Origin: Qipengyuania citrea
Lineage (GTDB): Bacteria; Pseudomonadota; Alphaproteobacteria; Sphingomonadales; Sphingomonadaceae
NCBI RefSeq assembly: GCF_009828015.1
Contig: NZ_WTYG01000002.1
Coordinates: forward strand, 701,360 to 765,359
Length of the DNA stretch: 64,000 bases
Reading direction: 5' to 3'
This document shows, one piece after another, positions 21,046 to 30,448 of the stretch (the stretch's first letter is position 1; each line of letters opens with the position of its first letter). Both the position numbers and the translations under genes were made by a program. The notes below the pieces were generated by a model. That model had not been told where the DNA came from, did no database searches, and saw only the letters and a list, made by a program, of their open reading frames with translations.

Positions 21046-22476
21046 CTAGCTAGCGGCGATCCAGTTGCCGTGGAAGCCCGGAGGGATCAGGTGCGGGATC
21101 TCGACCGTCCCGACCACGCCGAGCGTCATCGCGTCGAGAATCTCAAGCGCGCTGGTCTGCCGGTTGCGGTCGATGACATAACCCATCATCCAGCCATCGC
21201 CTTCGGCAGCATCGGGCGTGCGCGGAACGAAAACGAATTCACCGGGAATGCGGCCTTCGCCGAAATCGCGCTGCACCCGTTCGCCGGTGGCAAGGTCGTG
21301 GCGATAGAGCGGCATCGGCGCAACGAATTCGAGATCGCCATCGGCGGGCATGCCGATCGCCCACAGGTAGCGATGCGCCTTGGTAAAATAGCGTTCGTCC
21401 GGTCGCGGGAATTCCTGTCCCGCCGTATCGAGCGTGTCGCGGACGACTTTCCCGCCCTGCCCGTCCACCGTCCAGCGCTCGAGCCCCAGAGGCTTGCCGT
21501 ATGGCCCGGGCATTTCGCCGTCGAAGATGGTTTCATAGGGCCAGACGTCGATGATCACCCGGCCGGTTTCGTCTTCGAAACTGTTGCCGACGTGGAAGAC
21601 ATAGCAGGGGTCGACCTCGTGCCACACCACATCCTCGTTGCTACCCCCGCGCGGCAGCAATCCGACCCGCGCGCGGTGGCTGCGGTTCCAGCGATAGGGG
21701 AACTTGTGGCCCGCAATCAGCGCCTGCATCGAGAAGGTCACCGGCAGGTCGAGGATGACCACGAAGTTCTGGGTCAGCGCGCAGTCGTGGATCGAGGGGC
21801 CATGCCTTACCGCGATCTCGGTTTCGCTCAGCACCCTGCCGCTGCGGTCCATGGTGACGTGGCGGATGGTATCCTGCGACGGGCCATCGTAGCAGATCGC
21901 ATGGTATTCGCCGGTGTCCGGGCATTGATGCGGGTGCGCGGTAAAGGAGCCGGTAAGCCCGCCGCCGAAGTCGGAATAGGCGACGCTATCGAGATTGCCG
22001 TCGAGTTCGACAGGGAAGCTGTTGGCCTCGACCAGCGCCATGATCTTGCCGCCGATATCGAGGACATTGGTGTTGACCGTATCGCCGAAGCCGCGCCGCG
22101 GACCGCCAACCGCCGCCGGGCCGCCCTTGCCTTCAAGTTCGGCGGAACGGATGAAGCGGTTGCGGTACCACTCGGCCTTGCCGTCCTTCAGCCGGACGCC
22201 GTGAACCATCCCGTCGCCGAGGAACCAGTGATGGCCCTTCCCCGCCTTGCCGAAGGGATTTGGCCCGATGCGGACATACCGCCCGTCAAGCTCAGCGGGA
22301 ATGGCTCCGGTTACGGTGGGATTCGCGAGCGTCAGCTCATCGGCCATCGGGGTATGGATACCCCGCAGGAAAGGGTTTTCACCCGGACCGGGCAAGCGCG
22401 CCCGGTTGATGCTGGCAACTGCCTGTACGGCAGGCGTAACCGCCCTTCGGATGGTTTTCTCGACGACACTTGCCAT
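21046..22476 (-). CDS. carotenoid cleavage oxygenase family protein
   Basis: A 476-residue non-haem iron dioxygenase of the carotenoid/stilbene cleavage family, probably soluble or peripheral. The seven-bladed propeller family blocks are seen: GRYVRIGPNPFG, HWFLGDGMVHGV, and the iron-binding histidines in TAHPHQCPD, SIHDCALT, a mid-protein CYVFHVGNSFED and C-terminal GFHGNW. Substrate (carotenoid, apocarotenoid or lignin stilbene) cannot be told from sequence. First gene of the CCO-ABC-DUF481-tgt run and divergent from tetR by 45 nt. Confidence 0.93.
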   Translation of the reverse strand: MASVVEKTIRRAVTPAVQAVASINRARLPGPGENPFLRGIHTPMADELTLANPTVTGAIPAELDGRYVRIGPNPFGKAGKGHHWFLGDGMVHGVRLKDGKAEWYRNRFIRSAELEGKGGPAAVGGPRRGFGDTVNTNVLDIGGKIMALVEANSFPVELDGNLDSVAYSDFGGGLTGSFTAHPHQCPDTGEYHAICYDGPSQDTIRHVTMDRSGRVLSETEIAVRHGPSIHDCALTQNFVVILDLPVTFSMQALIAGHKFPYRWNRSHRARVGLLPRGGSNEDVVWHEVDPCYVFHVGNSFEDETGRVIIDVWPYETIFDGEMPGPYGKPLGLERWTVDGQGGKVVRDTLDTAGQEFPRPDERYFTKAHRYLWAIGMPADGDLEFVAPMPLYRHDLATGERVQRDFGEGRIPGEFVFVPRTPDAAEGDGWMMGYVIDRNRQTSALEILDAMTLGVVGTVEIPHLIPPGFHGNWIAAS

Positions 22477-22518
22477 GACCGACTCGCTCCGATTAAAGTG
22501 AACGCCGTAAACATAGAG

Positions 22519-22529
22519 GTTATGATAAC
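22519..22529. promoter_or_regulatory. short palindrome over the tetR start, possible TetR operator
   Basis: GTTATGATAAC is a perfect 5-bp inverted repeat around a central base, in the tight divergent gap between the carotenoid oxygenase and tetR genes and spanning the ATG at 22522. Binding here would block tetR translation-start DNA and could affect both divergent promoters. Operator function is inference. Confidence 0.4.
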
Positions 22530-23121
22530 AGTGTCAACATCGCCCGAAGCCTATCATCACGGGAACCTGCGCGACGCCTTGCTGGCAGCCGGACTGGCCG
22601 CGCTCGAGGGTGCCGAAGGCAAAGCGCCTTCGCTGCGCGAATTGGCGCGCGTGGTCGGGGTCTCGGCGACCGCAGTCTATCGGCACTTTCCCGACAAGCA
22701 GGCACTCGATGCCGCGCTCGCCCGCGCGGGTCTGGACCTGCTGGGCAAGGAACAGGCCGCTGCCGCCGAACGTGCGGGCGGTGGATCGCAAGGTTTTACC
22801 GAAACAGGCCGGACCTACGTCCGCTTTGCGCTCGCCCACCCTGCCCTGTTCAGGCTGATGTTCACCCAGGGCCACCCGGTGGACGGATCGGCAACACCCG
22901 ATGAAGCATACGCATTGCTGACAGCCAATTCACGCGCGCTGGTCGGCGATCCAGATGGCGCCGAAACGCTCGCCCTGCAGTCGTGGGCAATGGTGCACGG
23001 TATCGCCATGCTGATGCTCGACGGGCGCATCCCCGCCGACGACGCTTTGATCGAGCGGTTGCTCGATACCGGCAATCTGTCCGCTCAGTCGTGTGGCAGC
23101 AGCAGCGAGGAATCGCCATAG
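22522..23121 (+). CDS. TetR-family regulator (WHG C-terminal type)
   Basis: A 199-residue repressor-type protein. The N-terminal helix-turn-helix is [15 protein letters not shown] through [25 protein letters not shown]; the C-terminal ligand domain ([16 protein letters not shown]) resembles the TetR_C WHG group. ATG 22522 is used, with GTG 22531 possible. It is divergent from the carotenoid oxygenase operon, so it probably controls it. Its 3' end overlaps queA tail-to-tail by 37 nt. A much longer in-frame reading back to 21070 is antisense to the oxygenase and not real. Confidence 0.88.
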   Translation: MITVSTSPEAYHHGNLRDALLAAGLAALEGAEGKAPSLRELARVVGVSATAVYRHFPDKQALDAALARAGLDLLGKEQAAAAERAGGGSQGFTETGRTYVRFALAHPALFRLMFTQGHPVDGSATPDEAYALLTANSRALVGDPDGAETLALQSWAMVHGIAMLMLDGRIPADDALIERLLDTGNLSAQSCGSSSEESP

Positions 23122-24119
23122 CTGTAGAAGCGATATTCGCTGTCGATGGCGTGTGCGTAAGCGTCCATCATGCGTTCGCGGCCCATCAGGGCGCTCACCA
23201 GCATCATCAGCGTCGATTTCGGCAGGTGAAAATTGGTCATCAGGCCATCGACCGCGCGAAAGCGGTATCCCGGGGTGATGAAGATATCGGTATCGCCAGC
23301 GAAGGCACCGATAATCCCGTCTTCCCCCGTCGCGCTTTCGAGCAAGCGCAGGCTGGTCGTCCCCACCGCTATCACCCTGCCGCCGGCCGCGCGCACGGCG
23401 TTCAGGCGTGCCGCGGCTTCGGGTTCGATCCGGCCCCATTCGGAGTGCATCGCGTGATCGCTGGTATCGTCAGCCTTCACCGGGAGGAAGGTGCCCGCAC
23501 CGACATGCAATGTCAGCGTCTCGCGCCCGATCCCCGCAGCGTCGAGCGCATCAATAAGTTCAGGTGTAAAGTGCAGCGCGGCAGTCGGCGCGGCAACCGC
23601 GCCGTCCTCGGCTGCGAACATCGTCTGGTAGTCTTCACGGTCCTGCGCATCGGTGGCGCGCTTGCCGGCGATATAGGGCGGCAATGGCATACGTCCGGCG
23701 CGTTCGAGCAGGATTTCGACGGGCTCTTCGCCCGCGAAGGCCAACACGAAACTACCATCCTCGAGCCGGTCTTCCGCGGTCGCTGCCACGCCGCCGCCGA
23801 ATTCCACGACATCGCCGATCCGCAATCGCTTGGCATTGCGCACAAAAGCCTGCCAGCGTCTCAGGTCGATCCGCTTGTGCAACGTCGCGCCGATCCGGGC
23901 TTCTCCCCGCCGCCCTTCGAGCTGCGCAGGTATGACGCGGGTGTCATTGAACACGAGCACGTCGCCTGCCCGCAACATCTCTGGCAGGTCGCGCACGCCG
24001 CGATCCTCGAAGGCGCCAGCGCCGCGCACCACAAGCATGCGTGCGGCATCGCGCGGGCGCGCGGGCCGAAGCGCGATCCGCTCGGGCGGGAGTTCGAAAT
24101 CGAAAAGGTCGACTTTCAT
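23085..24119 (-). CDS. queA: S-adenosylmethionine:tRNA ribosyltransferase-isomerase
   Basis: Adds the cyclopentene-diol-forming ribosyl unit from SAM to preQ1-tRNA in queuosine synthesis. A 344-residue protein of normal length: starts [24 protein letters not shown], with [42 protein letters not shown] and the C-terminal [17 protein letters not shown]. Last gene of the minus-strand xseB-ispA-coaD-ppi-queA run. Confidence 0.97.
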   Translation of the reverse strand: MKVDLFDFELPPERIALRPARPRDAARMLVVRGAGAFEDRGVRDLPEMLRAGDVLVFNDTRVIPAQLEGRRGEARIGATLHKRIDLRRWQAFVRNAKRLRIGDVVEFGGGVAATAEDRLEDGSFVLAFAGEEPVEILLERAGRMPLPPYIAGKRATDAQDREDYQTMFAAEDGAVAAPTAALHFTPELIDALDAAGIGRETLTLHVGAGTFLPVKADDTSDHAMHSEWGRIEPEAAARLNAVRAAGGRVIAVGTTSLRLLESATGEDGIIGAFAGDTDIFITPGYRFRAVDGLMTNFHLPKSTLMMLVSALMGRERMMDAYAHAIDSEYRFYSYGDSSLLLPHD

Positions 24120-24156
24120 CGCGCCGCCCCTAGTCTGGGTGCGACGCGATGGAAAG

Positions 24157-24864
24157 TCAGTTGCCGAGCGGCGCGTTCAGATCGCTGGCCGAAATGTCTT
24201 CGTCCTGCACCCGCGGAGCTGTCATGGCCGGCACCGGCTTGTTGTCCGCCGCGATCGAAGCCTGCACGATCCGCGTTGGATTCGCGGGTGGCTCGCCGCG
24301 CTGGATCGCATCGACTGCGGGCATGTTGGCGATCACGCGCCCGAAGTTGGTGTAGTTCTGGTCGAGGTTGAAACGTGGATAGAAAACGATGAAGAACTGG
24401 CTGTTGGCGCTGTCGGGGCTGCCCGCGCGCGCCATCGAGACGGTACCGCGGACATGCGGCATGCCGTGAAACTCTTCCGCGATGTCGGGCAGCTGCGATC
24501 CGCCCGTGCCGGTACCGGTGGGATCACCGGTCTGAGCCATGAAGCCGTCGATGACGCGGTGGAAAATCACCCCGTCGTAGAATCCCTGCCGGGTCAGCGT
24601 CTTGATGCGTTCGACATGGTTGGGCGCCCAGTCGGGCTTCAGCCGGATCGCGACGCGTTCGCCGTTCGCCAGGTCGAGCAGCAGGATGTTTTCGCGGTCT
24701 TCTTCGACATTGAAGTTCACTGGCGAAAACACCCGCGTATCCGCAGCGGTTTCCTCCGTAGCGGCAGCGTCGACAGCGGCGTCGTCCTGCGCCTGGGCGG
24801 CGAAGGGTGTCGAAGCGAGCGCCAATGCGGCGGCAAGGGCAAGCGAAGTCTTGAGCATCGTCAT
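24157..24864 (-). CDS. periplasmic cyclophilin-type peptidyl-prolyl isomerase
   Basis: A 235-residue protein with a signal peptide ending at about AQAQ (residue 26), an acidic linker and a cyclophilin domain: the catalytic [30 protein letters not shown] and FGRVI. It should speed proline isomerisation of exported proteins. The C-terminal tail after the domain (about 30 residues) is unassigned. A ppi gene ahead of queA is a common alphaproteobacterial order. Confidence 0.94.
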   Translation of the reverse strand: MTMLKTSLALAAALALASTPFAAQAQDDAAVDAAATEETAADTRVFSPVNFNVEEDRENILLLDLANGERVAIRLKPDWAPNHVERIKTLTRQGFYDGVIFHRVIDGFMAQTGDPTGTGTGGSQLPDIAEEFHGMPHVRGTVSMARAGSPDSANSQFFIVFYPRFNLDQNYTNFGRVIANMPAVDAIQRGEPPANPTRIVQASIAADNKPVPAMTAPRVQDEDISASDLNAPLGN

Positions 24865-24889
24865 TCCGTGGCAATGTCCTGGGTTGCAG

Positions 24890-24905
24890 GCCCCTAGCGA
24901 GGGGC
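24890..24905 (-). other. small GC-rich hairpin between coaD and ppi
   Basis: GCCCCT (24890-24895), loop AGCG, AGGGGC (24900-24905): a perfect 6-bp stem in the 75-nt gap between coaD and the cyclophilin gene. No T-run follows in either direction, so it may be a processing or attenuation point rather than a terminator. Confidence 0.3.
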
Positions 24906-24939
24906 GTCTGTCCGTTCAATGAATAGGTGCCTGCGAAGC

Positions 24940-25449
24940 TCAGCCCCCGCGCGGCCCGAGTTTCTTCACTCGCGCCTCGACGTCCTGCCGCACGGCAGGC
25001 GTGACGAACTTGCCGATCGGGCCGCCGTAGAAGGCGATTTCCTTTACCAGGCGGCTGGCGATCGGCTGCAGTTCGACATCGGCCATCAGGAATACCGTTT
25101 CGATGTGATCGTTGAGCTGCCGGTTCATCCCGGTGAGCTGGTATTCATATTCGAAATCGGTCACCCCGCGGATGCCGCGGATCACGATGCCCGCTTTCAT
25201 CTGGTCGGCGAAATCCATCAGCAATGAATTGAACCCGACCACACGGATGCTCTGGCTGGCAATGCCGGCAACTTCGCGTTCGACCATGGCGATACGTTCG
25301 TCGTCATCGAACATCGGCGACTTCGCGATATTGGTGGTCACGCCGATGATCAGTTCGTCGACCAGCTTCGCGCCGCGCTCGATTATGTCCATGTGACCCA
25401 GCGTGATTGGATCGAACGTGCCCGGATAGATGCCGATGCGCTTGGCCAT
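24940..25449 (-). CDS. coaD: phosphopantetheine adenylyltransferase
   Basis: Penultimate step of coenzyme A synthesis: transfers AMP from ATP to 4'-phosphopantetheine. A 169-residue nucleotidyltransferase with GTFDPITLGH (the TxGH motif at residues 16-19), VIRGIRGVTDFEYE and MADVELQPIASRLVKEIA. Its ATG overlaps the ispA stop (TAATG), so the two are translationally coupled. Confidence 0.97.
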   Translation of the reverse strand: MAKRIGIYPGTFDPITLGHMDIIERGAKLVDELIIGVTTNIAKSPMFDDDERIAMVEREVAGIASQSIRVVGFNSLLMDFADQMKAGIVIRGIRGVTDFEYEYQLTGMNRQLNDHIETVFLMADVELQPIASRLVKEIAFYGGPIGKFVTPAVRQDVEARVKKLGPRGG

Positions 25450-26357
25450 TAATGGTCCCTCTTAACAATGAAATGCGCCAGTTCGACAAGCAGCCGGGCA
25501 TCGTCGCCGTAGGTGGCGAGATGGTCGCCCGCCTGTTCCACCAGCATCGTCGCCTGCGCCCGCGCCTGTTCGACGCCCATCAGCGTGACGAAGGTCTGCT
25601 TTCCCTGTTCCTCGTCCTTGCGCAGCGCCTTGCCGGCCAGCGTCTCGTCGCCTTCGACATCGAGCAGGTCGTCGGCAATCTGGAAGGCGAGCCCGATATC
25701 GCGCGCATAGGCGCGCAGATGGGTGCGTCCTTCGGGCGCCACCCGCCCCAGCACCGCGCCCATCTCGACACTGGCGGCCAGCAGGGCACCGGTCTTGAGC
25801 TGCTGCAGCCGGGTGACCTGGCGTAGGTCGTAGGATTGTTCTTCGGAGACGATATCCATCATCTGGCCGCCCGCCATCCCGTCGTGCCCGCTGGCGCGCG
25901 CCAGCGTGGCAACCAGTTCCGCGCGAACGAAGGGATCGGTGCTGGTGTCCGGCTGGGTCAGAATGTCGAACGCCAGCGCATGCAGGCTGTCCCCCGCAAG
26001 CACGGCAGTCGCTTCGTCGAACGCCTTGTGCAGGGTCGGCTTGCCGTGCCGCATCTCGTCATCGTCCATGCACGGCAGATCGTCGTGGATGAGCGAATAG
26101 GCATGGATCGCTTCGACTGCGCAGCCCGCGTTGATCGCGGCGTTGCGATTGACGCCGAACAGTTCCGCGGTCGCCACCAGCAGCAGCGGGCGCACCCGCT
26201 TGCCGCCTCCGATCACGGCGTAACGCATCGCCTCGATCAGCCGGGCGCGCGTATCGTCGGGCACGGGAAGGAACGCATCGAAGACGCTATCGACTTCAGA
26301 CTGGACCTGCTCGAAAGCCTGGCCGAGCAGGCTGGGCATCGCGGTTGCGACGCTCAC
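25449..26357 (-). CDS. ispA: polyprenyl (farnesyl/geranylgeranyl-type) diphosphate synthase
   Basis: Condenses isopentenyl diphosphate with allylic diphosphates, probably giving farnesyl diphosphate for quinones, carotenoids and undecaprenol. A 302-residue protein with first aspartate-rich motif DDLPCMDDD (92-100), GGGKRVRPLL, and a second DDLLDVEGDE motif. The GTG start at 26357 overlaps the xseB stop (GTGA); ATG 26339 is an alternative. The xseB-ispA order supports the short-chain assignment. Confidence 0.93.
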   Translation of the reverse strand: MSVATAMPSLLGQAFEQVQSEVDSVFDAFLPVPDDTRARLIEAMRYAVIGGGKRVRPLLLVATAELFGVNRNAAINAGCAVEAIHAYSLIHDDLPCMDDDEMRHGKPTLHKAFDEATAVLAGDSLHALAFDILTQPDTSTDPFVRAELVATLARASGHDGMAGGQMMDIVSEEQSYDLRQVTRLQQLKTGALLAASVEMGAVLGRVAPEGRTHLRAYARDIGLAFQIADDLLDVEGDETLAGKALRKDEEQGKQTFVTLMGVEQARAQATMLVEQAGDHLATYGDDARLLVELAHFIVKRDH

Positions 26358-26611
26358 GCGGCCCCGCCCGCATCGAACGGCTCGGTACCCGCGGGCTTGC
26401 CGTCGCTGCCCGCTACGATCTTCTCGATCCGCGCCTGTGCAGCGTCCAGCCGCGACTGGCATGCCTTGCGCAGTTGTTCGCCGCGCTCGTACAGATCGAT
26501 GCTCTCGTCGAGCGGGACATCGCCGCTTTCGAGACGCCGGACGACACTCTCAAGCTCGCGCAGGGCCTGCTCGAAGCTCATCTCGGAAATATGTGACTGT
26601 TCCTCTGCCAT
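26354..26611 (-). CDS. xseB: exodeoxyribonuclease VII small subunit
   Basis: An 85-residue helical protein that forms ExoVII with XseA, degrading single-stranded DNA. MSFEQALRELESVVRRLESGDVPLDESIDLYERGEQL is the family core, seen at residues 11-47 (interrupted here only for length). Overlaps ispA by GTGA. xseA is not in the window. Confidence 0.95.
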   Translation of the reverse strand: MAEEQSHISEMSFEQALRELESVVRRLESGDVPLDESIDLYERGEQLRKACQSRLDAAQARIEKIVAGSDGKPAGTEPFDAGGAA

Positions 26612-26673
26612 TGCCCGCGAGCATTGACGGTCCGCCTGCGCCCGGTCAAGTATACCGAAACGGGGGAGCGAAT

Positions 26674-27069
26674 ATGACGTGGATTGTCGCCTTCATCGCC
26701 GCAGCTCTGGTCTTCGGCGCTTTGGACGCCGCGTGGCTCGGCTGGGCAGGGCCCAATTTCTACCGTCCCCGGCTGGGAGACATCCTGGCCGACAGTTTCC
26801 GCATGGCTCCAGCGCTGGTATTCTACGCTGCCTATATCGCCGCCATCGTCTGGTTCGCGGTGCGCCCGGGACTGGCCCAGGGGGTTGCCGCCGCTGCGCT
26901 CAACGGGGCGCTGCTGGGGGCGATTTGCTACGCGACCTACGATCTGACCAACCAGGCGACGATGCGCACCTGGTCCACTGCGGTGACCGTGGCCGACATT
27001 GCCTGGGGCGCATTTGCTACCGCCCTGGCCGCTTCTGCCGCGACGCTGGCCGCCGACAAATTCGGCTGA
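26674..27069 (+). CDS. DUF2177-type inner-membrane protein
   Basis: A 131-residue protein with four predicted membrane spans: VAFIAAALVFGALDAAWLGW, APALVFYAAYIAAIVWF, a Gly/Ala-rich third span ending GAICYATYDLTNQAT, and a C-terminal TVADIAWGAFATALAASAAT. The LDAAWLGW and YATYDLTN segments match the DUF2177 family pattern. ATG 26674 follows a GGGGGAG ribosome-binding site. Function unknown. Confidence 0.85.
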   Translation: MTWIVAFIAAALVFGALDAAWLGWAGPNFYRPRLGDILADSFRMAPALVFYAAYIAAIVWFAVRPGLAQGVAAAALNGALLGAICYATYDLTNQATMRTWSTAVTVADIAWGAFATALAASAATLAADKFG

Positions 27070-27073
27070 GCGC

Positions 27074-27754
27074 ATGTTCATAGGCCATTTCGCTCCCGCA
27101 TTCCTGGCGCGCGGGATCAGCGAGGACGCCCCGCGGCTCGGCGTGCTGTTCATCGGGGCGCAGCTGACCGACTGGGCCTTGTTCACGCTGACCCTCGGCG
27201 GGATCGAGAAATTGCGGATCGTGCCCGGTATCACCGCGATGAACCCGCTCGACCTCTACTATATGCCCTATACGCACAGCCTGCTGGGCACCGCACTCTG
27301 GGCGCTCGGCTTCGCCGCCTTGATCTGGCTGGGGACACGAAGTCTGGTGGCTGCGAGCTGGGCGGCCTTCGTCGTCGCAAGTCACTGGGTGCTCGACCTG
27401 CTCGTCCACAGGCCGGATCTGACGCTTGCCGGAGGCGCGGAGAAGTACGGCCTCGGACTGTGGAACTTCCCCATCGTCGCGATCCCGCTCGAGCTGGGCC
27501 TCCTGCTGCTCGCCTATGGTTTCTATATCGCCCGCACCAAGGGGCCGCTGCTTCCTCCGCTGATCCTGCTGGCCGCCTTGCTGCTGTTCCAGGCACTGAA
27601 CTGGTTCGGCTCCGAACCCGAACACGCCGGGGCGTCCTTTTCTGCGACCGCCTTCCTGGCCTTCGGCATACTGACTGCGCTCGCGTTCTGGGTGCAGTCG
27701 ACCCGGTGGCATAAAAACCACGTGGGACTGGCGGTCGGGAGCGTGCAGCGCTAA
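27074..27754 (+). CDS. polytopic membrane protein, weakly like DUF457 membrane-bound hydrolases
   Basis: A 226-residue protein with about six hydrophobic segments. [14 protein letters not shown] and [14 protein letters not shown], with paired His/Asp in membrane-proximal positions, recall the DUF457/YdjM metal-dependent hydrolase group, but the match is loose. It starts 4 nt after the DUF2177 gene and ends 10 nt before purL, so it is within a plus-strand transcription unit. Biochemical role unknown. Confidence 0.78.
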   Translation: MFIGHFAPAFLARGISEDAPRLGVLFIGAQLTDWALFTLTLGGIEKLRIVPGITAMNPLDLYYMPYTHSLLGTALWALGFAALIWLGTRSLVAASWAAFVVASHWVLDLLVHRPDLTLAGGAEKYGLGLWNFPIVAIPLELGLLLLAYGFYIARTKGPLLPPLILLAALLLFQALNWFGSEPEHAGASFSATAFLAFGILTALAFWVQSTRWHKNHVGLAVGSVQR

Positions 27755-27764
27755 GCGCGCGCGC

Positions 27765-30011
27765 ATGGCATCTGTCGAATCCGCGATCACCCCCGAAGTC
27801 GTCGAGCAGCACGGCTTCAGCCCCGAAGAATACGACCGCGTCCTGAACGCGCTTGGCCGCGAGCCCAATTTGGTCGAGCTGGGGATTTTCTCGGTCATGT
27901 GGTCCGAGCACTGCTCCTACAAGAGCTCGCGCCTGCATCTCAAAAAACTGCCGACCGAGGCGCCCTGGGTGATCTGCGGCCCCGGCGAGAACGCCGGCGT
28001 CATCGACATCGGCGACGGGCAGGCGGCGATCTTCAAGATGGAGAGCCACAACCACCCGAGCTATATCGAGCCCTACCAGGGCGCGGCGACCGGCGTGGGC
28101 GGCATCCTGCGTGATGTCTTCACCATGGGCGCGCGCCCGGTGGCGAATGCCAATGCGCTGCGTTTCGGGCGGCCCGACCACCCCAAGATGCAGCACCTGG
28201 TCAAGGGCGTCGTCTCCGGCATCGGCGGCTATGGCAATTGCGTCGGCGTGCCGACTGTATGCGGAGAGACCAACTTCCACCCCGCCTATGACGGCAATAT
28301 CCTCGTCAATGCGATGACCGTGGGCGTGGCCGATCAGGACAAGATCTTCTATTCCGCCGCCACCGGAGTCGGCAATCCGATCGTCTATGTCGGATCGAAG
28401 ACCGGGCGCGACGGAATTCACGGCGCGACCATGGCCAGCGCCGATTTCGAGGAAGACGCCGATGCCAAGCGCCCCACCGTGCAGGTGGGCGACCCCTTCA
28501 CCGAAAAGCTGCTGATCGAGGCCTGCCTCGAACTCATGGCGACCGACGCGATCGTCGCGATCCAGGATATGGGCGCCGCGGGCCTGACCTCTTCCAGCGT
28601 CGAAATGGCGACCAATGGCAAGGCGGGCATCCGTCTCGACATGAACATGGTGCCGTGCCGCGAAGACGGGATGACGCCCTACGAGATGATGCTGAGCGAA
28701 AGCCAGGAGCGGATGCTCATGGTCCTCAAGCCCGGCAAGGAAGCCATGGCGCAGGCCATCTTCGACAAGTGGGAGCTCGATTTCGCGATCATCGGCGAAG
28801 TGACCGATACGCAGCACATGGTGCTCGAATTCGATGGCGAAGTCGTCTGCGACATTCCGCTCGGCCCGCTGGCGGCAGACGCGCCCGAATACGACCGGCC
28901 CTATCTGTCCAAGGAAGACTACACTGCCTGGGCAGGCATTGCGCCGATGCGCGAGCGTCCCGACACCGACGATGTGGGCGGTGACGTGATGAAGCTGCTC
29001 GCCTCGCCCAACCTGTCCTCGCGCCGCTGGATCGCCGAACAATACGACAGCCAGGTCGGCGCGGATACGCTGCAGACCGGCGGCGATGCCGGTGTCGTTC
29101 GCGTGCATGGAACGAAGAAGGCGCTCGCGATCACTACCGATTGCACTCCGCGCTATGTTCATGCCGATCCCTATGAAGGCGGCAAGCAGGCGATTGCCGA
29201 AGCCTACCGCAATCTGTGCGCGGTCGGCGCGCGCCCGCTGGCGGTGACCAATTGCCTCAATTTCGCCAACCCGCAGCGCCCCGAGATCATGAGCCAGTTC
29301 GTCCATGCGCTCGAAGGCATGGGCGCCGCCTGCCGGCTGCTCGACTTCCCGATCGTGTCGGGCAATGTCTCGCTCTACAACGAGAGCAAGGCGACTGGGG
29401 GTGGCAGTGCAATCCTGCCCACACCCGCTATCGGCGGCGTCGGCCTGATCGACGATTACGACCACATGATGACCATGCCATTCAAGGCAGCGGGCGAAAC
29501 GATCTACCTGCTCCATGCGGAGGAGTGGGCGACCGCGGACCCCGAGCGTTCGCATCTCGGCAAGTCGCTGTGGCTCAGCGAAATCCATGGCCGCGACGAA
29601 GGCCGTACCCCGCCGACCGACCTCACCGTCGAAAAGAACGCGGGCCGCATCGTCCGCCAGTTGATCGCCGACGGCCTCGTCAGCGCAGTGCACGACGTTT
29701 CCGACGGCGGTCTCGCCATCGCGCTTGCAGAAATGGCGATGGCGGGCGGTATCGGCGCCGAGGTCGAGTGGAACGAAGAGTATTCCAGGGCAGCCTGGTG
29801 GTTCGGCGAGGATCAGGGCCGCTATGTCGTTACTGTTCCCGACACCCAAGCACTCAACGAGGCGCTCGCCAAGGGCACTGAAAACGATGAAACCGCCTCG
29901 ATCGGTTTCCGCCGCATCGGTCGCACCGGGGGCGATACGCTGTTCGGCAATTCGGTCGCGGCGATGCGCGCCGCACATCAGAGCTTTTTCGTCGACTGGA
30001 TGGAAGGCTGA
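27765..30011 (+). CDS. purL: phosphoribosylformylglycinamidine synthase subunit PurL
   Basis: ATP-dependent conversion of FGAR to FGAM in purine synthesis. A 748-residue small-type PurL, needing separate PurS and Pur[52 protein letters not shown] and [15 protein letters not shown] are characteristic AIRS/PurM-fold blocks in the two repeated halves. purS and purQ are not in this window. Confidence 0.98.
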   Translation: MASVESAITPEVVEQHGFSPEEYDRVLNALGREPNLVELGIFSVMWSEHCSYKSSRLHLKKLPTEAPWVICGPGENAGVIDIGDGQAAIFKMESHNHPSYIEPYQGAATGVGGILRDVFTMGARPVANANALRFGRPDHPKMQHLVKGVVSGIGGYGNCVGVPTVCGETNFHPAYDGNILVNAMTVGVADQDKIFYSAATGVGNPIVYVGSKTGRDGIHGATMASADFEEDADAKRPTVQVGDPFTEKLLIEACLELMATDAIVAIQDMGAAGLTSSSVEMATNGKAGIRLDMNMVPCREDGMTPYEMMLSESQERMLMVLKPGKEAMAQAIFDKWELDFAIIGEVTDTQHMVLEFDGEVVCDIPLGPLAADAPEYDRPYLSKEDYTAWAGIAPMRERPDTDDVGGDVMKLLASPNLSSRRWIAEQYDSQVGADTLQTGGDAGVVRVHGTKKALAITTDCTPRYVHADPYEGGKQAIAEAYRNLCAVGARPLAVTNCLNFANPQRPEIMSQFVHALEGMGAACRLLDFPIVSGNVSLYNESKATGGGSAILPTPAIGGVGLIDDYDHMMTMPFKAAGETIYLLHAEEWATADPERSHLGKSLWLSEIHGRDEGRTPPTDLTVEKNAGRIVRQLIADGLVSAVHDVSDGGLAIALAEMAMAGGIGAEVEWNEEYSRAAWWFGEDQGRYVVTVPDTQALNEALAKGTENDETASIGFRRIGRTGGDTLFGNSVAAMRAAHQSFFVDWMEG

Positions 30012-30015
30012 CCGC

Positions 30016-30423
30016 GTGAAGGCTGACTATCGCGAGACACCTCTGGCGAAGAAGCTCAGCCTGCGCGATGGCCAGCGGGTGTGGTTCGACGGCATGCCCG
30101 AAAGCATTCAGGACGAAATCGGTGAATACGCACTCGAGCTGACGTTCGTTCGCGGCCCCGAAGAGGGGCCCGATGCTGCACACATCTTCGTGACCGAACA
30201 GGCGGCGCTTGCAGCAAAGCTCGCCGAATTGCGCGAACATATGGCGGGTGACGGCCATGTCTGGGTCAGTTGGCCGGCGCGGGCGGACGGTGCGCCCTCC
30301 ACCCTTTCCGAGGAGCTGGTTCGCGAGATTGCGCTCCCGCTGGGCCTGGTGGACACCAAGCAGTGCGCGGTCGACGAGGACTGGTCCGGTCTAAAGCTGG
30401 TGATCCGCAAGGAATTGCGCTGA
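30016..30423 (+). CDS. DUF3052 family protein
   Basis: A 135-residue protein. TPLAKKLSLRDGQRVWFDGMP at the N-terminus, HVWVSWPARADG in the middle, LVREIALPLGLVDTK and CAVDEDWSGLKLVIRKE at the end agree with the DUF3052 family. GTG 30016 starts 4 nt after the purL stop (an acceptable short-distance start). Function of the family is unknown; placement after purL may just reflect operon packing. Confidence 0.85.
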   Translation: MKADYRETPLAKKLSLRDGQRVWFDGMPESIQDEIGEYALELTFVRGPEEGPDAAHIFVTEQAALAAKLAELREHMAGDGHVWVSWPARADGAPSTLSEELVREIALPLGLVDTKQCAVDEDWSGLKLVIRKELR

Positions 30424-30448
30424 ACGCCGCTTGGTATAGATCCGCATC

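Noticed and set aside
21070-22521. In-frame 484-codon extension upstream of tetR
   Set aside because: It is antisense to the carotenoid oxygenase; the TetR family begins at 22522.
27231-29978. 915-codon open frame antisense to purL
   Set aside because: High-GC codon bias leaves long antisense frames open; composition is Arg/Gly/Asp/His-rich with no domain, and purL is intact on the other strand.
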